From Leucobacter edaphi (GTDB taxonomy: Bacteria; Actinomycetota; Actinomycetes; Actinomycetales; Microbacteriaceae): DNA of 64,000 nt. The notes under the pieces were generated by a model. It saw nothing but the letters and a program-made list of their open reading frames with translations, was not told the DNA's origin and did no database searches. A program made the translations under genes and the position numbers. The stretch is taken from NCBI RefSeq assembly GCF_016522535.1, contig NZ_JAEHOI010000002.1:620001-684000 (forward strand), read 5' to 3'. Position 1 is the first letter of the stretch, and each line of letters starts with the position of its first letter. Of the stretch, positions 24,564-34,369 are shown piece after piece.

Positions 24564-25295
24564 GTGAAGCTCGAAGGAAAGACCGCAATCGTTACCGGGA
24601 GCGCGCGCGGTATCGGCGGGGCGATTGCCCGCGCCTATCAGCGCGAGGGCGCCAACGTTGTGTACGTCGACCGACCCGGTCAGTTCTCGCAGGAAGCGAC
24701 CGACTCGAGCATTCTCGTCGAGGCTGATCTGATGGATCCGGGCAGCGCCGTCGTCGTCGTCGAGAAAGCACTCGGCGCGTTTGGTGGAATCGACGTCCTC
24801 GTCAATTGCGCGCAGGCGTCCACGCAGAAGCTCTTCATTGAGACAGCGCAGGAGGACTGGGATCTGGCGTTCGGAACTGGGCTCTGGGCTACCGTTCGTC
24901 TCATGCAGGAGGCGTATCCAGCCTTGAAGGCCGCGCACGGATCCGTCATCAACTTCGCTTCGGGAGCGGGCATCACCGGTCAGGTCACGCAGGCGGCCTA
25001 CGGCGCGAACAAGGAAGCCATTCGAGGACTCAGCCGGGTGACTGCGAACGAGTGGGCGGCCGACGGAATCAGGGTCAACGTCATGTCCCCGTTTGCACTG
25101 TCCGAGGGAGTCGAGGCGTACTTCGCCGCGAACCCGGAAGCCGGTCAGGCCGCCGCCGCCAAGACGCCGCTCGGACGCGTTGGCGATCTCGACCGGGATA
25201 TCGCGCCGGTTGCCGTGTTCCTCGCCTCAGACGATTCGCGTTATATGACGGGCCAGACGCTCATGGTCGACGGGGGCCAGGTGATGCTCCGCTGA
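24564..25295 (+). CDS. Short-chain dehydrogenase/reductase
   Basis: A 243-residue classical SDR. The nucleotide motif is TGSARGIGG, the strand-4 motif reads VNCAQAS (a variant of NNAG), and catalytic Ser and Tyr/Lys lie in VINFASGAG and AAYGANKEAI; the C-terminus ends DDSRYMTGQTLMVDGG. The DRPG segment after strand 2 suggests preference for NAD(H). The start is the GTG at 24564, with GAAAGGA upstream. The likely inducer-controlled partner of the divergent TetR gene; the substrate cannot be deduced. Confidence 0.88.
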   Translation: MKLEGKTAIVTGSARGIGGAIARAYQREGANVVYVDRPGQFSQEATDSSILVEADLMDPGSAVVVVEKALGAFGGIDVLVNCAQASTQKLFIETAQEDWDLAFGTGLWATVRLMQEAYPALKAAHGSVINFASGAGITGQVTQAAYGANKEAIRGLSRVTANEWAADGIRVNVMSPFALSEGVEAYFAANPEAGQAAAAKTPLGRVGDLDRDIAPVAVFLASDDSRYMTGQTLMVDGGQVMLR

Positions 25296-25458
25296 GCCGG
25301 GTCAAGCGCCGGGCGCGCCGAGCACGGGGCCTCCCAGGAGTACCGGAAGCCGCCAGCACGGCACTGGGCATCCGGTGCAGGCGATCCCTCCGAGTTTGCC
25401 GACCACACCCTCACAAAGCCCAGATCAGGTAGCCTGTTACGGGTTGGAGGTGACGGTC

Positions 25459-25764
25459 ATGGAGAAGCGCTGGGCGGCGATCAAGCTCACTGCGGTGCTG
25501 CTGTATCTGGGCGTGCTGCCGCTGACTCCCGATCTTCCGCTTCCGTTCGCCTTCGCGCTGTTGGCGCTCGCCCTGCTCGCCGCAACGCCGGTCATTGCGG
25601 ATTTCGCGCGCAGCCTGTCACAGCGGCACGTCACTCGCGTGCAGCCGTCGACGGCCGGGCCTGCGACGCCAGTCGCTTGGCCGCCGCTCCGCCCGGTCGC
25701 CCCGGGTACGCGGGGGACGGTGCGCTCCCGTGCCCCGTCCGGGATGCTGGCTGTCCACGGCTGA
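25459..25764 (+). CDS. DUF6412-like small membrane protein (copy 1)
   Basis: A 101-residue protein with two hydrophobic segments (about 7-24 and 28-48) and a Pro/Arg/Thr-rich tail ending RAPSGMLAVHG. That ending matches the second small membrane protein at 45531-45839 (RAPSGVLGVHA), and the layout is the same. I assign both to the DUF6412 type from memory of such proteins; function unknown. GGAGGTGACGGTC precedes the ATG. Unlike copy 2, this one is not next to a YidC paralogue but between an SDR gene and an ABC ATPase. Confidence 0.65.
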   Translation: MEKRWAAIKLTAVLLYLGVLPLTPDLPLPFAFALLALALLAATPVIADFARSLSQRHVTRVQPSTAGPATPVAWPPLRPVAPGTRGTVRSRAPSGMLAVHG

Positions 25765-25959
25765 ACGCTCGATCGCGCGCGCTGGTGTGCGCTGAGCGCG
25801 AGGCGCATCGTCGTGGATGGCATCGACCAGTTCAGCATGCCCGCACGCAACCAGAGGCGACCTGTGCACTCCAGAAATTTCCCGACGAACCATTCTTTCC
25901 ATTCCGGCACCGGGGACCCGCGGGGCACCGCGGTCCCTGCGCGTGAATCACCACCGCTC

Positions 25960-26586
25960 ATGAGCGTGAACGCGGTGAGCGTGGGGGTCGACGACGCCCT
26001 CCTGCTCCCCGCGACGACGTTCCAGGCGGGGCCGGGCCAGATCGTGGCGTTGCGCGGCGAGAACGGCTCGGGGAAGACGACACTCCTGCGCGTCCTGACC
26101 GGTCGCGCGAGACCAACGGCCGGCACGGTCCAGGTGTGCGGCGGTCCCGTGAACGAGCGCGATCCCGCGTTCCGGCGCAGGGTGGCGACCATGATCGGTT
26201 TGCCGCCGATGGCGTCTGATCTGACGGTGTTCGATCATGTCGCGCTCGTGTCCTCGACCTGGGAGCAGGACCCCGGATCAGTGGAATCGGCGGCTCGCAG
26301 CGTGCTCACCGAGTTCGATCTCGTCGCGTTGTCGACGCGGTATCCGCACGAGCTTTCCTCCGGACAAACCCAGCTGTTCGGTCTTGCGCTCGCGTTCGTT
26401 CGTCCCTTCGACGTGCTCCTCCTCGACGAGCCCGAACAGCGTCTCGATCCGGAGCGGACCGAGTTGCTCGCGCGTGCGATGCTGGATCGACGGGCGAGCG
26501 GGGCGACGATCGTCGCGGCGACGCACAGCGACCGCCTCGCGGACCGCACCGCCGACCGCACGCTCACACTCGAGGCACGGTCATGA
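25960..26586 (+). CDS. ABC transporter ATP-binding protein
   Basis: A 208-residue single ABC ATPase. Walker A is GENGSGKTT, the signature is degenerate (LSSGQTQ, for LSGGQ), Walker B is DVLLLDEPEQRLDP, and the switch His is in ATHSDRLAD. The Q-loop Gln is replaced in MIGLPPM, where a Gln is usual. Its stop overlaps the start of a large membrane protein gene, so the two form an exporter-like pair. The start was set at the ATG at 25960; an upstream in-frame ATG at 25813 would add 49 residues unlike the family. Confidence 0.8.
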   Translation: MSVNAVSVGVDDALLLPATTFQAGPGQIVALRGENGSGKTTLLRVLTGRARPTAGTVQVCGGPVNERDPAFRRRVATMIGLPPMASDLTVFDHVALVSSTWEQDPGSVESAARSVLTEFDLVALSTRYPHELSSGQTQLFGLALAFVRPFDVLLLDEPEQRLDPERTELLARAMLDRRASGATIVAATHSDRLADRTADRTLTLEARS

Positions 26587-28082
26587 GCGCGTCGGGGCTC
26601 TCGACTGCGCGAGGCATCTGGCGGAGACGACGTGAGCGCTCCGGGGGTGACCGGGCCTACGCGTCCTACGCTTGCCTGCTCATCGCGCTCATCGTCGTCT
26701 TGCCGCTGGGTCGCGCGCTGTGGATCGCGGCGAGCGGCCCGAGCGGGATCGCGGTGCTGACCGCCGGGAACGCTCCCTCCGCGGTGTCTGCGTTCGTCGC
26801 CGCACTCTGGGGAGCGGCGCTGGTGGTGGGACGAAAACGAGGTCCGGCGCTCCTCCCGCCGTTTCTGCTTCACGCGCTGACGAGCAGCGGCCTCCGCCGA
26901 GCTGTCACCCTCCGCCGGCCGTTGCTCCTCTCAGCGACGGGCGTTGTTGCAGCGTGTGCCGGCAGCGCAGCGCTCATCGGGGGAGCCGTGTTGAGCGGTG
27001 GCCATGCGGGCATTGGGATGGTATTGGCCTTCGTGGCCGCGGGGGTCGCTGCCGGTGTCGTGTCGACGGTGCTGTGGCTGCTCGGGCAGGTCTTCCCGCA
27101 CGTTGCTCTCCCTTTGGCGCTGGCCGTGTGGGGGCTCGCGGCGCTATGTCTGTCGATGCCGCAGATGCTCGCGTTCACGCCGTGGGGGTGGGCTGGGGCG
27201 AGTTACCCGCTTCCCGGCTCGGACCCGCGCTCAGTGGCGGGATTGACGGTGCTGGCCGCGGCCTCGATCGGCGTGGCTCCGGCGCTGCTCGATCGACTCA
27301 CCGGGGCGCAGCTCGGGAGGCAGGCAGCGCAGTGGGAGCGGGCCGCAGTGTTTTCGTTCTCCCTCGACGTCCGCGCGGCGGCGTCCGTGTACGAGGACGA
27401 GCCCCGGGTCGGGCGGAAGCTTCGTGCAGTCTGGCCGAGCCGGCACCTGTGGATCACGTTTTTTCTCCGCGACACGGTTGGACAGGCTCGGACACCCACC
27501 CGGCTTCTGGGGGCGGTCGCGGCGATGATCACTGCCGGATCCGCGATGACGCTCTCACTCCTGCCTGGCGCCCCGGGCACGTTTCTGGCGGGCATCGCGG
27601 GGATCGTGGTCTACGGCGGGGCCGGCCCGCTCGCCAAGGGGCTCCTGCACGCCGCGAGCGTGGCGGGTGATTCCCCGTTGTACGGCATCAGCGACCGGCG
27701 CCTCGTGCTCCTGCACGCGCTCTTTCCGCTCGTGGCGCTGATCGTCCTGCTCTCGACGTCCGCTGCTCTGCTCGCGCACGCGATTGGCGCGCCCCTCGGG
27801 GCCGCGATCTTCGCGGCGGTCGTGGCCGGTGTTCTCGCGCTGGCGCTCCGGCTCGCGAGCGCCCTGAAGGGACCGCTCCCTCCGAGCCTGCTCACGCCCA
27901 TCAGCTCCCCGGCTGGCGACCCCAGCATCCTCTTGCAGCTGGGCTGGGCACTCAGCGATCCGTTGATCGCGATCGCCGGAGCGCTGACCGTCTCCCTGCT
28001 TCCCGTGACGCCAGTCCCACTCGGGAGCCTCGTGGTCTGGGTTGCGGGACTTATCCTGCTCCGATGGAAGAACCGTCGCTGA
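26583..28082 (+). CDS. Large membrane protein, ABC permease partner (DUF6297-like)
   Basis: A 499-residue polytopic membrane protein with roughly ten hydrophobic segments, grouped at 30-85, 115-235, 300-350 and 375-495. No conserved permease motif is obvious. Position (4-base overlap with the ABC ATPase gene) and size match actinobacterial DUF6297 proteins that sit beside an ABC ATPase, so it is probably the membrane half of a transporter of unknown cargo. The N-terminus is Arg-rich (GIWRRRRERSGG), consistent with a cytoplasmic start. Confidence 0.7.
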   Translation: MSASGLSTARGIWRRRRERSGGDRAYASYACLLIALIVVLPLGRALWIAASGPSGIAVLTAGNAPSAVSAFVAALWGAALVVGRKRGPALLPPFLLHALTSSGLRRAVTLRRPLLLSATGVVAACAGSAALIGGAVLSGGHAGIGMVLAFVAAGVAAGVVSTVLWLLGQVFPHVALPLALAVWGLAALCLSMPQMLAFTPWGWAGASYPLPGSDPRSVAGLTVLAAASIGVAPALLDRLTGAQLGRQAAQWERAAVFSFSLDVRAAASVYEDEPRVGRKLRAVWPSRHLWITFFLRDTVGQARTPTRLLGAVAAMITAGSAMTLSLLPGAPGTFLAGIAGIVVYGGAGPLAKGLLHAASVAGDSPLYGISDRRLVLLHALFPLVALIVLLSTSAALLAHAIGAPLGAAIFAAVVAGVLALALRLASALKGPLPPSLLTPISSPAGDPSILLQLGWALSDPLIAIAGALTVSLLPVTPVPLGSLVVWVAGLILLRWKNRR

Positions 28083-28200
28083 GTCGGGCGGCAGTGGGGT
28101 GCGCGGCTCGCGTGATCACGGTTCACGTCGCTTGCGTCATCCGTCTCCCGCGGTGCGCGGCCCTTGACTCCGCCCTTGGGTCGTAGTTGAGACTGGACAC

Positions 28201-29115
28201 ATGCGACTCGACACGGAACGACTGCGGCTGGTGCATCGCCTGCACGGCGGCCTGTCCCTGCTGGTCGCACTCACGCTCCTCACGCTCAGCTTGGGCGGTC
28301 TGATCACGACGCGGACGGCAGTCATCGCCTTTCTCTCGATCGAGTTGCCGCTCCTCGCGGTCTTCGTGGTCCTCACCGTCATCCGGTTTCGCCGCGCGAC
28401 GCTGGGCGCAGGGCGAGGCGAGATCCTCGATCGCTGGGGGCGCGAAGAACCGCTGATCCGGCCGGCGCTCACCGAGCTGCGCGCATTCCACGCGCTCGGG
28501 CTCGCCGCGCGGCGCAGGAAGATGCTCGGCCCCGGCGCGGTCCCGTTCGGGTATAGCCGGGGGAGCAGCACCTTCCCGCTCGTTCTCGTCGGCCTGAGTG
28601 TTGGCGAGCTGGTGATCGTGCACGTGCTCGTTCCGTGGCCCTGGTTGCGTCTCGCGCTGGCACTCCTGACCGTGTGGGGCGTGCTGTTCGTCTTGGGGCT
28701 CCTGGCGTCCCGTCGCGTTCACCCGCACTTCATCGCTCAGGATCGCCTCCACCTCCGCTGGGGTCACGAGACCGTGCTCGCGACGCCGCTCGACAACATC
28801 GCCTCGGCCGTACCGCTCGCGAATCACGCGCACACCCAGCCAGCGGTCGCCGAGGATCGCCTGATCCTCACGCAATTCCAGAGCACGAATGTGCGGCTCC
28901 GGTTCACTGAGCCGGTCCCCGCGGCCGCGCCCGTCGCACGGAAGCAGCGTCCGGAGGGGTTCCGCGCAGCGGAGGTCGAGCTGTTCGTCGACGACCCCGA
29001 GGCGTTCCTCGCGGCGGTGCGGTCCCGAGAGCAGCAGCGACCGGGGGAGTCGCAGCGACCGGGACAGCCGCAGCGCTCGGAGGAGCCGCAGCTCCCGGAG
29101 GAGCCGCAGCGGTGA
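28201..29115 (+). CDS. Hypothetical four-helix membrane protein with QR-rich tail
   Basis: A 304-residue protein of unknown function. Two hydrophobic segments lie near 15-60 and two near 122-175; the remainder is soluble and ends in an imperfect six-residue repeat (PGESQR, PGQPQR, then EEPQ units) encoded by a degenerate 18-bp DNA repeat. Its stop overlaps the GTG of the MerR gene by four bases, so the regulator is co-translated and may respond to, or control, this protein. A GAGACT box with TTGACT upstream ends 6 nt before the ATG, suggesting a leaderless mRNA. Confidence 0.65.
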   Translation: MRLDTERLRLVHRLHGGLSLLVALTLLTLSLGGLITTRTAVIAFLSIELPLLAVFVVLTVIRFRRATLGAGRGEILDRWGREEPLIRPALTELRAFHALGLAARRRKMLGPGAVPFGYSRGSSTFPLVLVGLSVGELVIVHVLVPWPWLRLALALLTVWGVLFVLGLLASRRVHPHFIAQDRLHLRWGHETVLATPLDNIASAVPLANHAHTQPAVAEDRLILTQFQSTNVRLRFTEPVPAAAPVARKQRPEGFRAAEVELFVDDPEAFLAAVRSREQQRPGESQRPGQPQRSEEPQLPEEPQR

Positions 29116-29897
29116 GCGCCCGCGATGCACCGACCGGACCCGCGAGCGTCCTGCGCACGCGCGACGTTGCAGCGCTCGCCGGTACGACGCCCCGCGCCCT
29201 CCGGCACTATCACCGCATCGGTCTGCTCCCGGAGGCGCCGCGCGACGCGAACGGATATCGCAGATACTCCGCGGCCGACCTGGTGCGCGTCCTCAGAATT
29301 CGTGAACTCGCCGCCAGCGGGATGCCGCTTCGCGAGGTGGCTCGAGCCCTGGATCAGGATCCCTCGAGTCTGTCGCACCAGCTCGACGACCTCGAACGCG
29401 TGCTCGACGCGCAGGCGGAACGGATCGAGCGTCAGCGCGGACTCCTGCGGGAGCTACGGCGCACGCTCCACGGGCCGGCGCAGGCGTTGGGTAACCCCAG
29501 ATCGGAGTGCGGATCAGGCGCCGGTCGCGAGTCGCAGACCGCGCAGCTCGACCGCGACGTGTGGCTGCTCGCGACCGGTACCGGCGCGATCGACAGCGCG
29601 ACCGCCGCCCACTTCGAGGCGGCGGTCGCCCAGCAGTTCGCGGACCTTGGCGCCGCGCCGTCCTGGCTGCAGGAGTTCGCTGCCCTGGAGGGCGAGCCGA
29701 CCATCGACGCGCAGCGTGCGGACCACCTGGCCGGGGCGATCGCCGCATTCGCTGCCGAGCTGACGGCCGGGCACGACTTCGCGGGGGCGAGTGACGGCGC
29801 GCAGGTGCTCGACCTCGCCGCCGAGCTTCAGGGCGCGTCGCTGAGCGGGGCACAGCTGGAGGTCTGGAGGCGGTTTGAGGCCCTGATCCGGCAGTGA
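29112..29897 (+). CDS. MerR-family transcriptional regulator
   Basis: A 261-residue regulator. The MerR winged helix-turn-helix is unmistakable: LRTRDVAALAGTTPRALRHYHRIGLLPEAPRDANGYRRYSAADLVRVLRI begins at about residue 14, followed by the dimerisation helix (LDDLERVLDAQAERIERQRG). The 130-residue C-terminal region is helical and lacks the Cys residues of metal sensors, so the inducer is probably a small organic molecule or protein. GTG start overlapping the upstream stop. Confidence 0.88.
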   Translation: MSARDAPTGPASVLRTRDVAALAGTTPRALRHYHRIGLLPEAPRDANGYRRYSAADLVRVLRIRELAASGMPLREVARALDQDPSSLSHQLDDLERVLDAQAERIERQRGLLRELRRTLHGPAQALGNPRSECGSGAGRESQTAQLDRDVWLLATGTGAIDSATAAHFEAAVAQQFADLGAAPSWLQEFAALEGEPTIDAQRADHLAGAIAAFAAELTAGHDFAGASDGAQVLDLAAELQGASLSGAQLEVWRRFEALIRQ

Positions 29898-30012
29898 TCC
29901 GGCGGCCCGCATCGCCCGGATTCGACTGGCGAGCGGCGCGGGATCGGTCCGTGTCAGCCGCTGGCGATAGAATCGACGGGTTGTTGCTTCCGTCCCGAAG
30001 GAGTGTGCCCCA

Positions 30013-31992
30013 GTGGCCGATGGCTTCTCCCTGTTCACCGATCGCTCGATCGTCGCCATGCGCGTCAACGGCGAGCTCCGCGACCTCGCCGCAGAGGTGG
30101 CCGAGACCGACACGGTCGAGCCCGTCACGATCGACTCGGAAGACGGGCTGAACATCCTCCGCCATTCCGCGGCCCACGTGCTCGCGCAGGCCGTGCAGCG
30201 CATCAACCCCGAGACGAAGCTCGGGATCGGCCCGCCCATCACCGACGGCTTCTACTACGACTTCGATCCGGCCGAGCCCTTCACCCCGGAGGATCTGAAG
30301 AAGATCTCCTCCGAGATGCAGAAGATCGTGAAGCAGGGCCAGCGTTTCGTGCGCCGCGTCGTCTCTGAGGAGGAGGCGCGCGAGGAGCTCGCGAACGAGC
30401 CCTACAAGCTGGAGCTCATCGGCCTCAAGGGCGGCAGCACCGGCAGCGATAACGAGAACGTCGAGGTCGGCGGCGCCGAGCTCACCATCTACGACAACGT
30501 CGATCCGAAGACCGGCGAGGTCTGCTGGAAGGATCTCTGCCGCGGCCCGCACCTGCCGAGCACCCGCATGCTCGGCAATGGCTGGGCGCTCATGCGCAGC
30601 GCCGGCGCCTACTGGCGCGGCAGCGAGGCCAACCCGATGCTGCAGCGCATCTACGGCACCGCGTGGCCCACCAAGGACGAGCTCCGCGCCTACCAGACCC
30701 GGCTCGAGGAGGCCGCGAAGCGCGACCACCGCAAGCTCGGCGTCGAACTCGACCTCTTCAGCTTCCCCGACGAGATCGGTTCGGGCCTGGCCGTGTTCCA
30801 CCCCAAGGGCGGAATCATCCGGCACGAGATCGAGAACTTCATGCGCACCGAACTACTGAAGAACGGCTACGAGGTCGTGAACAGCCCGCACATCACGAAG
30901 GGCACCCTCTTCGAGACGAGCCAGCACCTCAACTGGTACAAGGACGGCATGTTCCCGGCCATGCACCTCGACGAGGTGGTCGACGCAGACGGCAACGTCA
31001 CCAAGCAGGGCCAGGACTACTACCTGAAGCCCATGAACTGCCCGTTCCACAACCTCATCTTCCGCGCCCGCGCGCGCTCCTATCGTGAGCTGCCGCTCCG
31101 CCTCGCCGAGTTCGGCACCGTGTACCGCTACGAGAAGAGCGGCACGCTCTCCGGCCTCACCCGCGTGCGCGGCCTCACCCAGGACGACGCGCACATCTAC
31201 GTCACCGACGAGCAGGTGAAAGACGAGATCAAGCGCCAGCTCGACTTCGTCTTCGCCACGCTGCGCGCCTACGGCCTCAACGACTTCTACCTCGAGCTCT
31301 CCACGAGGGACCCGGAGAAGTCGGTCGGCACGGACGAGCAGTGGGCCATCGCGGAGCAGACCCTGCGCGAGGTCGGCGAGGAATCCGGTCTCGAACTCGT
31401 CGCCGATCCCGGCGGGGCCGCCTTCTACGGCCCCAAGATCTCCGTGCAGGCCCGCGACGCGATCGGCCGCACCTGGCAGCTCTCGACCGTGCAGCTCGAC
31501 TTCAACCAGCCGGCGCTGTTCGAGCTCGAGTACGCCGCGGCCGACGGCACGCGCAAGCAGCCCGTCATGATCCACCGCGCGCTCCTCGGCTCGGTGGAAC
31601 GCTTCTTCGCGATCCTGCTCGAGCACTACGCCGGCGCGTTCCCCGTGTGGCTGTCGCCCGTCCAGGTCGTGGGCATCCCCGTCGCAGACGAGTACGGCCC
31701 CTACCTCGACGGCGTCATCGCCAAGCTCCGCGAGCGCGGTGTCCGCGCCGAGGTCGATCACGCCGATGACCGCATGCCGAAGAAGATCCGCACGCACACC
31801 AAGGCGAAGATCCCGTTCCAGCTCATCGCCGGTGAGGACGATCGCGCGGCCGGCGCCGTCAGCTTCCGCTTCCGCGACGGCACGCAGCTCAACGGCGTTC
31901 CCGTCGACGAAGCGATCGAGCGCATCGTCGACGCAATCGCGTCGCACGAGCAGGTCAACACTGCCTGGGCCGACGCGGCAGCAGGGGAGTAG
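30013..31992 (+). CDS. thrS: Threonine--tRNA ligase
   Basis: A 659-residue class II aminoacyl-tRNA synthetase. After an abbreviated TGS region, the editing domain has HSAAH and the zinc-type CRGPH; the catalytic core shows motif 2 ([28 protein letters not shown]) and motif 3 ([16 protein letters not shown]), and a C-terminal anticodon-binding domain follows ([21 protein letters not shown]). GTG start with AAGGAG 10 bases upstream. First gene of the thrS-HIT-yebC-ruvC cluster. No T-box was found before this gene, in contrast to ileS. Confidence 0.95.
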   Translation: MADGFSLFTDRSIVAMRVNGELRDLAAEVAETDTVEPVTIDSEDGLNILRHSAAHVLAQAVQRINPETKLGIGPPITDGFYYDFDPAEPFTPEDLKKISSEMQKIVKQGQRFVRRVVSEEEAREELANEPYKLELIGLKGGSTGSDNENVEVGGAELTIYDNVDPKTGEVCWKDLCRGPHLPSTRMLGNGWALMRSAGAYWRGSEANPMLQRIYGTAWPTKDELRAYQTRLEEAAKRDHRKLGVELDLFSFPDEIGSGLAVFHPKGGIIRHEIENFMRTELLKNGYEVVNSPHITKGTLFETSQHLNWYKDGMFPAMHLDEVVDADGNVTKQGQDYYLKPMNCPFHNLIFRARARSYRELPLRLAEFGTVYRYEKSGTLSGLTRVRGLTQDDAHIYVTDEQVKDEIKRQLDFVFATLRAYGLNDFYLELSTRDPEKSVGTDEQWAIAEQTLREVGEESGLELVADPGGAAFYGPKISVQARDAIGRTWQLSTVQLDFNQPALFELEYAAADGTRKQPVMIHRALLGSVERFFAILLEHYAGAFPVWLSPVQVVGIPVADEYGPYLDGVIAKLRERGVRAEVDHADDRMPKKIRTHTKAKIPFQLIAGEDDRAAGAVSFRFRDGTQLNGVPVDEAIERIVDAIASHEQVNTAWADAAAGE

Positions 31993-32003
31993 CGGGCACA
32001 GCC

Positions 32004-32579
32004 ATGGAACGCGTGGAAAGCATCGCGGAGAGCGGAGCCGTCGGCGACCCCGACGGCCTGCAGCGACTCTGGGTGCCCCACCGGATGGTCTACGTCTCGG
32101 ACCACACCCAGCCGGAGCGCCACGACTGCCCGTTCTGCGAGGCGCCGCGGCGCAGCGATGAGGACGCGCTCATCGTGCACCGGGGCCGCACCGCCTACGT
32201 GCTGCTCAACCTCTTCCCCTACAACAACGGGCACCTCCTCGTCTGCCCCTACCGCCACATCGGCGGCTACGACGAGGCGACGCCGGAGGAAGTGGCCGAG
32301 ATAGGGGAACTGACCCAGCGCGCCATGCGCGTCGTGCGCGGCGCGATGGGATGCGATGGCTTCAACATCGGCATGAACCAGGGCGCCGTCGCCGGAGCGG
32401 GCGTCGCGGCGCACCTCCACCAGCACATCGTGCCGCGGTGGCAGTCCGACGCGAATTTCTTCCCGATCATCGCGAAAACCAAAGCGATGCCCCAGCTCCT
32501 CGGAGAGGTCCGCGAACTCCTCGCGACCGCGTGGGCCGACCCACCCGACGACGACGGGGGAGCCGAAGCGACGAACTGA
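32004..32579 (+). CDS. HIT-family protein
   Basis: A 191-residue histidine-triad nucleotide-binding protein; the triad is HLHQHIV. It also has CPFCEAP near the N-terminus, giving a possible zinc pair, and the conserved [19 protein letters not shown] strand. Actinobacterial members are typically AP4A phosphorylase-like or nucleotidyl hydrolases. Eleven bases follow the thrS stop, so the two are co-transcribed. Confidence 0.9.
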   Translation: MERVESIAESGAVGDPDGLQRLWVPHRMVYVSDHTQPERHDCPFCEAPRRSDEDALIVHRGRTAYVLLNLFPYNNGHLLVCPYRHIGGYDEATPEEVAEIGELTQRAMRVVRGAMGCDGFNIGMNQGAVAGAGVAAHLHQHIVPRWQSDANFFPIIAKTKAMPQLLGEVRELLATAWADPPDDDGGAEATN

Positions 32580-32682
32580 CCGCAGCGTCACCGCGCCGCA
32601 TCGCCTCGCACCCGCCACCACTCGGCCGCCACCGCGCCGAACCCCACACTTTCCGCCGCTACACACAGAAGAAGGAGCTCCC

Positions 32683-33447
32683 GTGTCCGGACACTCCAAA
32701 TGGGCCACGACCAAGCACAAGAAGGCCATCATCGACTCGCGCCGCGCGAAGGCCTTCGCCAAGTACATCAAGGTGATCGAGGTCGCCGCGCGCATCGGCG
32801 GCGCGGACCTGGCCGGCAACCCGGCACTCGCCGACGCCGTCCACAAGGCCAAGAAGAACTCGGTCCCCGGTGACAACATCGATCGCGCCATCAAGCGGGG
32901 CGCCGGCCTCACCGGTGACGCCGTCGAGTACACCACGATCATGTACGAGGGCTACGGCCCCAACGGCGTCGCCCTCATGATCGAGTGCCTCACCGACAAC
33001 AAGAACCGCGCAGCGGCCGAGGTGCGCACCGCCCTCAGCCGCAACGGCGGCACGCTCGCCGATCCCGGCAGCGTCGCCTACAACTTCGCACGCAAGGGCG
33101 TCATCACCGTCCCCGCGGAGGGCACCACCGAGGACGATGTCCTGATGGCCGTCCTCGAGGCGGGGGCGGAAGAGGTCACGCCGACCCCGAACGGCGAGTC
33201 CTTCGAGGTCCTCACCGAGGCGAGCGACCTCGTCGCAGCGCGCACCGCGCTCGTCGACGCGGGAATCGACTACGACTCCGCCGATGCCGAATTCGTCCCG
33301 AACCTCAAGGTCGAGATCGACGCCGACACCGCCCGCAAGGTGTTCCGCCTGATCGACGCCCTCGAGGACTCCGACGACGTGCAGAACGTGTTCTCGAACT
33401 TCGACCTCACCGCGGACGTGCAGGCCGAGCTCGCGAACGACGAGTAA
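32683..33447 (+). CDS. YebC/PmpR-family protein
   Basis: A 254-residue YebC protein beginning [20 protein letters not shown], with the family segments [20 protein letters not shown] and [20 protein letters not shown]. Members are DNA-binding regulators or, as shown for some, aid ribosomes stalled on proline stretches. GTG start with AGAAGGAG upstream. Its place directly before ruvC is the standard actinobacterial order. Confidence 0.93.
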   Translation: MSGHSKWATTKHKKAIIDSRRAKAFAKYIKVIEVAARIGGADLAGNPALADAVHKAKKNSVPGDNIDRAIKRGAGLTGDAVEYTTIMYEGYGPNGVALMIECLTDNKNRAAAEVRTALSRNGGTLADPGSVAYNFARKGVITVPAEGTTEDDVLMAVLEAGAEEVTPTPNGESFEVLTEASDLVAARTALVDAGIDYDSADAEFVPNLKVEIDADTARKVFRLIDALEDSDDVQNVFSNFDLTADVQAELANDE

Positions 33448-33499
33448 TCCCGCACACCCAAACCGACACGCGACCCCACCCTCCGAAGAAGGACTCCAG

Positions 33500-34090
33500 G
33501 TGACCCGGATCATCGGTATCGACCCCGGGCTCACCCGACTCGGAATCGGGATCGTCACCGCGGGCGCCGGGCGGCGCATCGACTTCGAACACGTCGAGGT
33601 CATGCGCAGCCCGGCCACCGCGAGCACCCCCGAACGGCTGCTCCAGCTCGGATCGGGAATCCAGCGACTCCTCGACGGGGAGAAACCCGCAGGGATCGCG
33701 CTCGAACGCGTCTTCGCGCAGCAGAACCTCCCGAGCGTCATGGGGGTCGCCCAGATCAGCGGCGTCATCATGTATCTCGCGGAGCAGCGCGGCATCCCCG
33801 TCGCCCTCTACACCCCCAATGAGGTGAAAGCGCAGGTCACCGGCTACGGCGCGGCAGACAAAGCGCAGGTCACCACGATGGTGACCCGCCTCCTTCGCCT
33901 CGCGCAGCCGCCCAAACCGGCCGACGCCGCCGACGCGCTCGCGCTCGCCATCACGCACGCGTGGCACCTGGGCCGCGGCGGATCGGCCGATCGCAGCACG
34001 AGCGCGGCCCCCTCGGGCGAGACGCCAGCGCAGCGCGCCTGGCGCGAGGCCGAGGCCAAGGCCGGCCGCCGGCGCGGCCCTCGCTCCTGA
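33500..34090 (+). CDS. ruvC: Holliday junction endodeoxyribonuclease RuvC
   Basis: A 196-residue resolvase that cuts four-way DNA junctions. Catalytic acids lie in GIDPGLTRLGIG, in the LERVFAQQN region, and in the C-terminal KPADAADALALAITHAW. The last 30 residues are a low-conservation basic tail. GTG start with AGAAGGA. Unusually, ruvA, ruvB, yajC and secDF do not follow; the next gene is an alcohol dehydrogenase after a 279-bp gap in which I see no gene. Confidence 0.94.
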   Translation: MTRIIGIDPGLTRLGIGIVTAGAGRRIDFEHVEVMRSPATASTPERLLQLGSGIQRLLDGEKPAGIALERVFAQQNLPSVMGVAQISGVIMYLAEQRGIPVALYTPNEVKAQVTGYGAADKAQVTTMVTRLLRLAQPPKPADAADALALAITHAWHLGRGGSADRSTSAAPSGETPAQRAWREAEAKAGRRRGPRS

Positions 34091-34369
34091 CCGTCCGAGG
34101 GCACCTGCGCTGCACCGCGGCTACGCGTCCGCGGCCGCGCCCGCTCCGGCCCAGCCGAACATTCCGACGGTCCCGCCTCTCGCTTTCCTTTCGCCCCTCA
34201 GAATTCGCGGAAAATGCCCCTGACCCGGGCTTTTTTGCCGCACCATTTCGTTCCGAGGGATAGAGTCAAGGGAGGGCGTTCCGACCGGATCGCCCCGACA
34301 TGCGGGCCCCGCTCGAAGGCGATCCCGGAGCATTGCGTGGCTCCGCGCACTTTCGAGAAGGAGAGAACG

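Noticed and set aside
34231..34266. Promoter before the alcohol dehydrogenase (TTGCCG and TAGAGT)
   Set aside because: The spacer is 20 bp, too long for a confident call.
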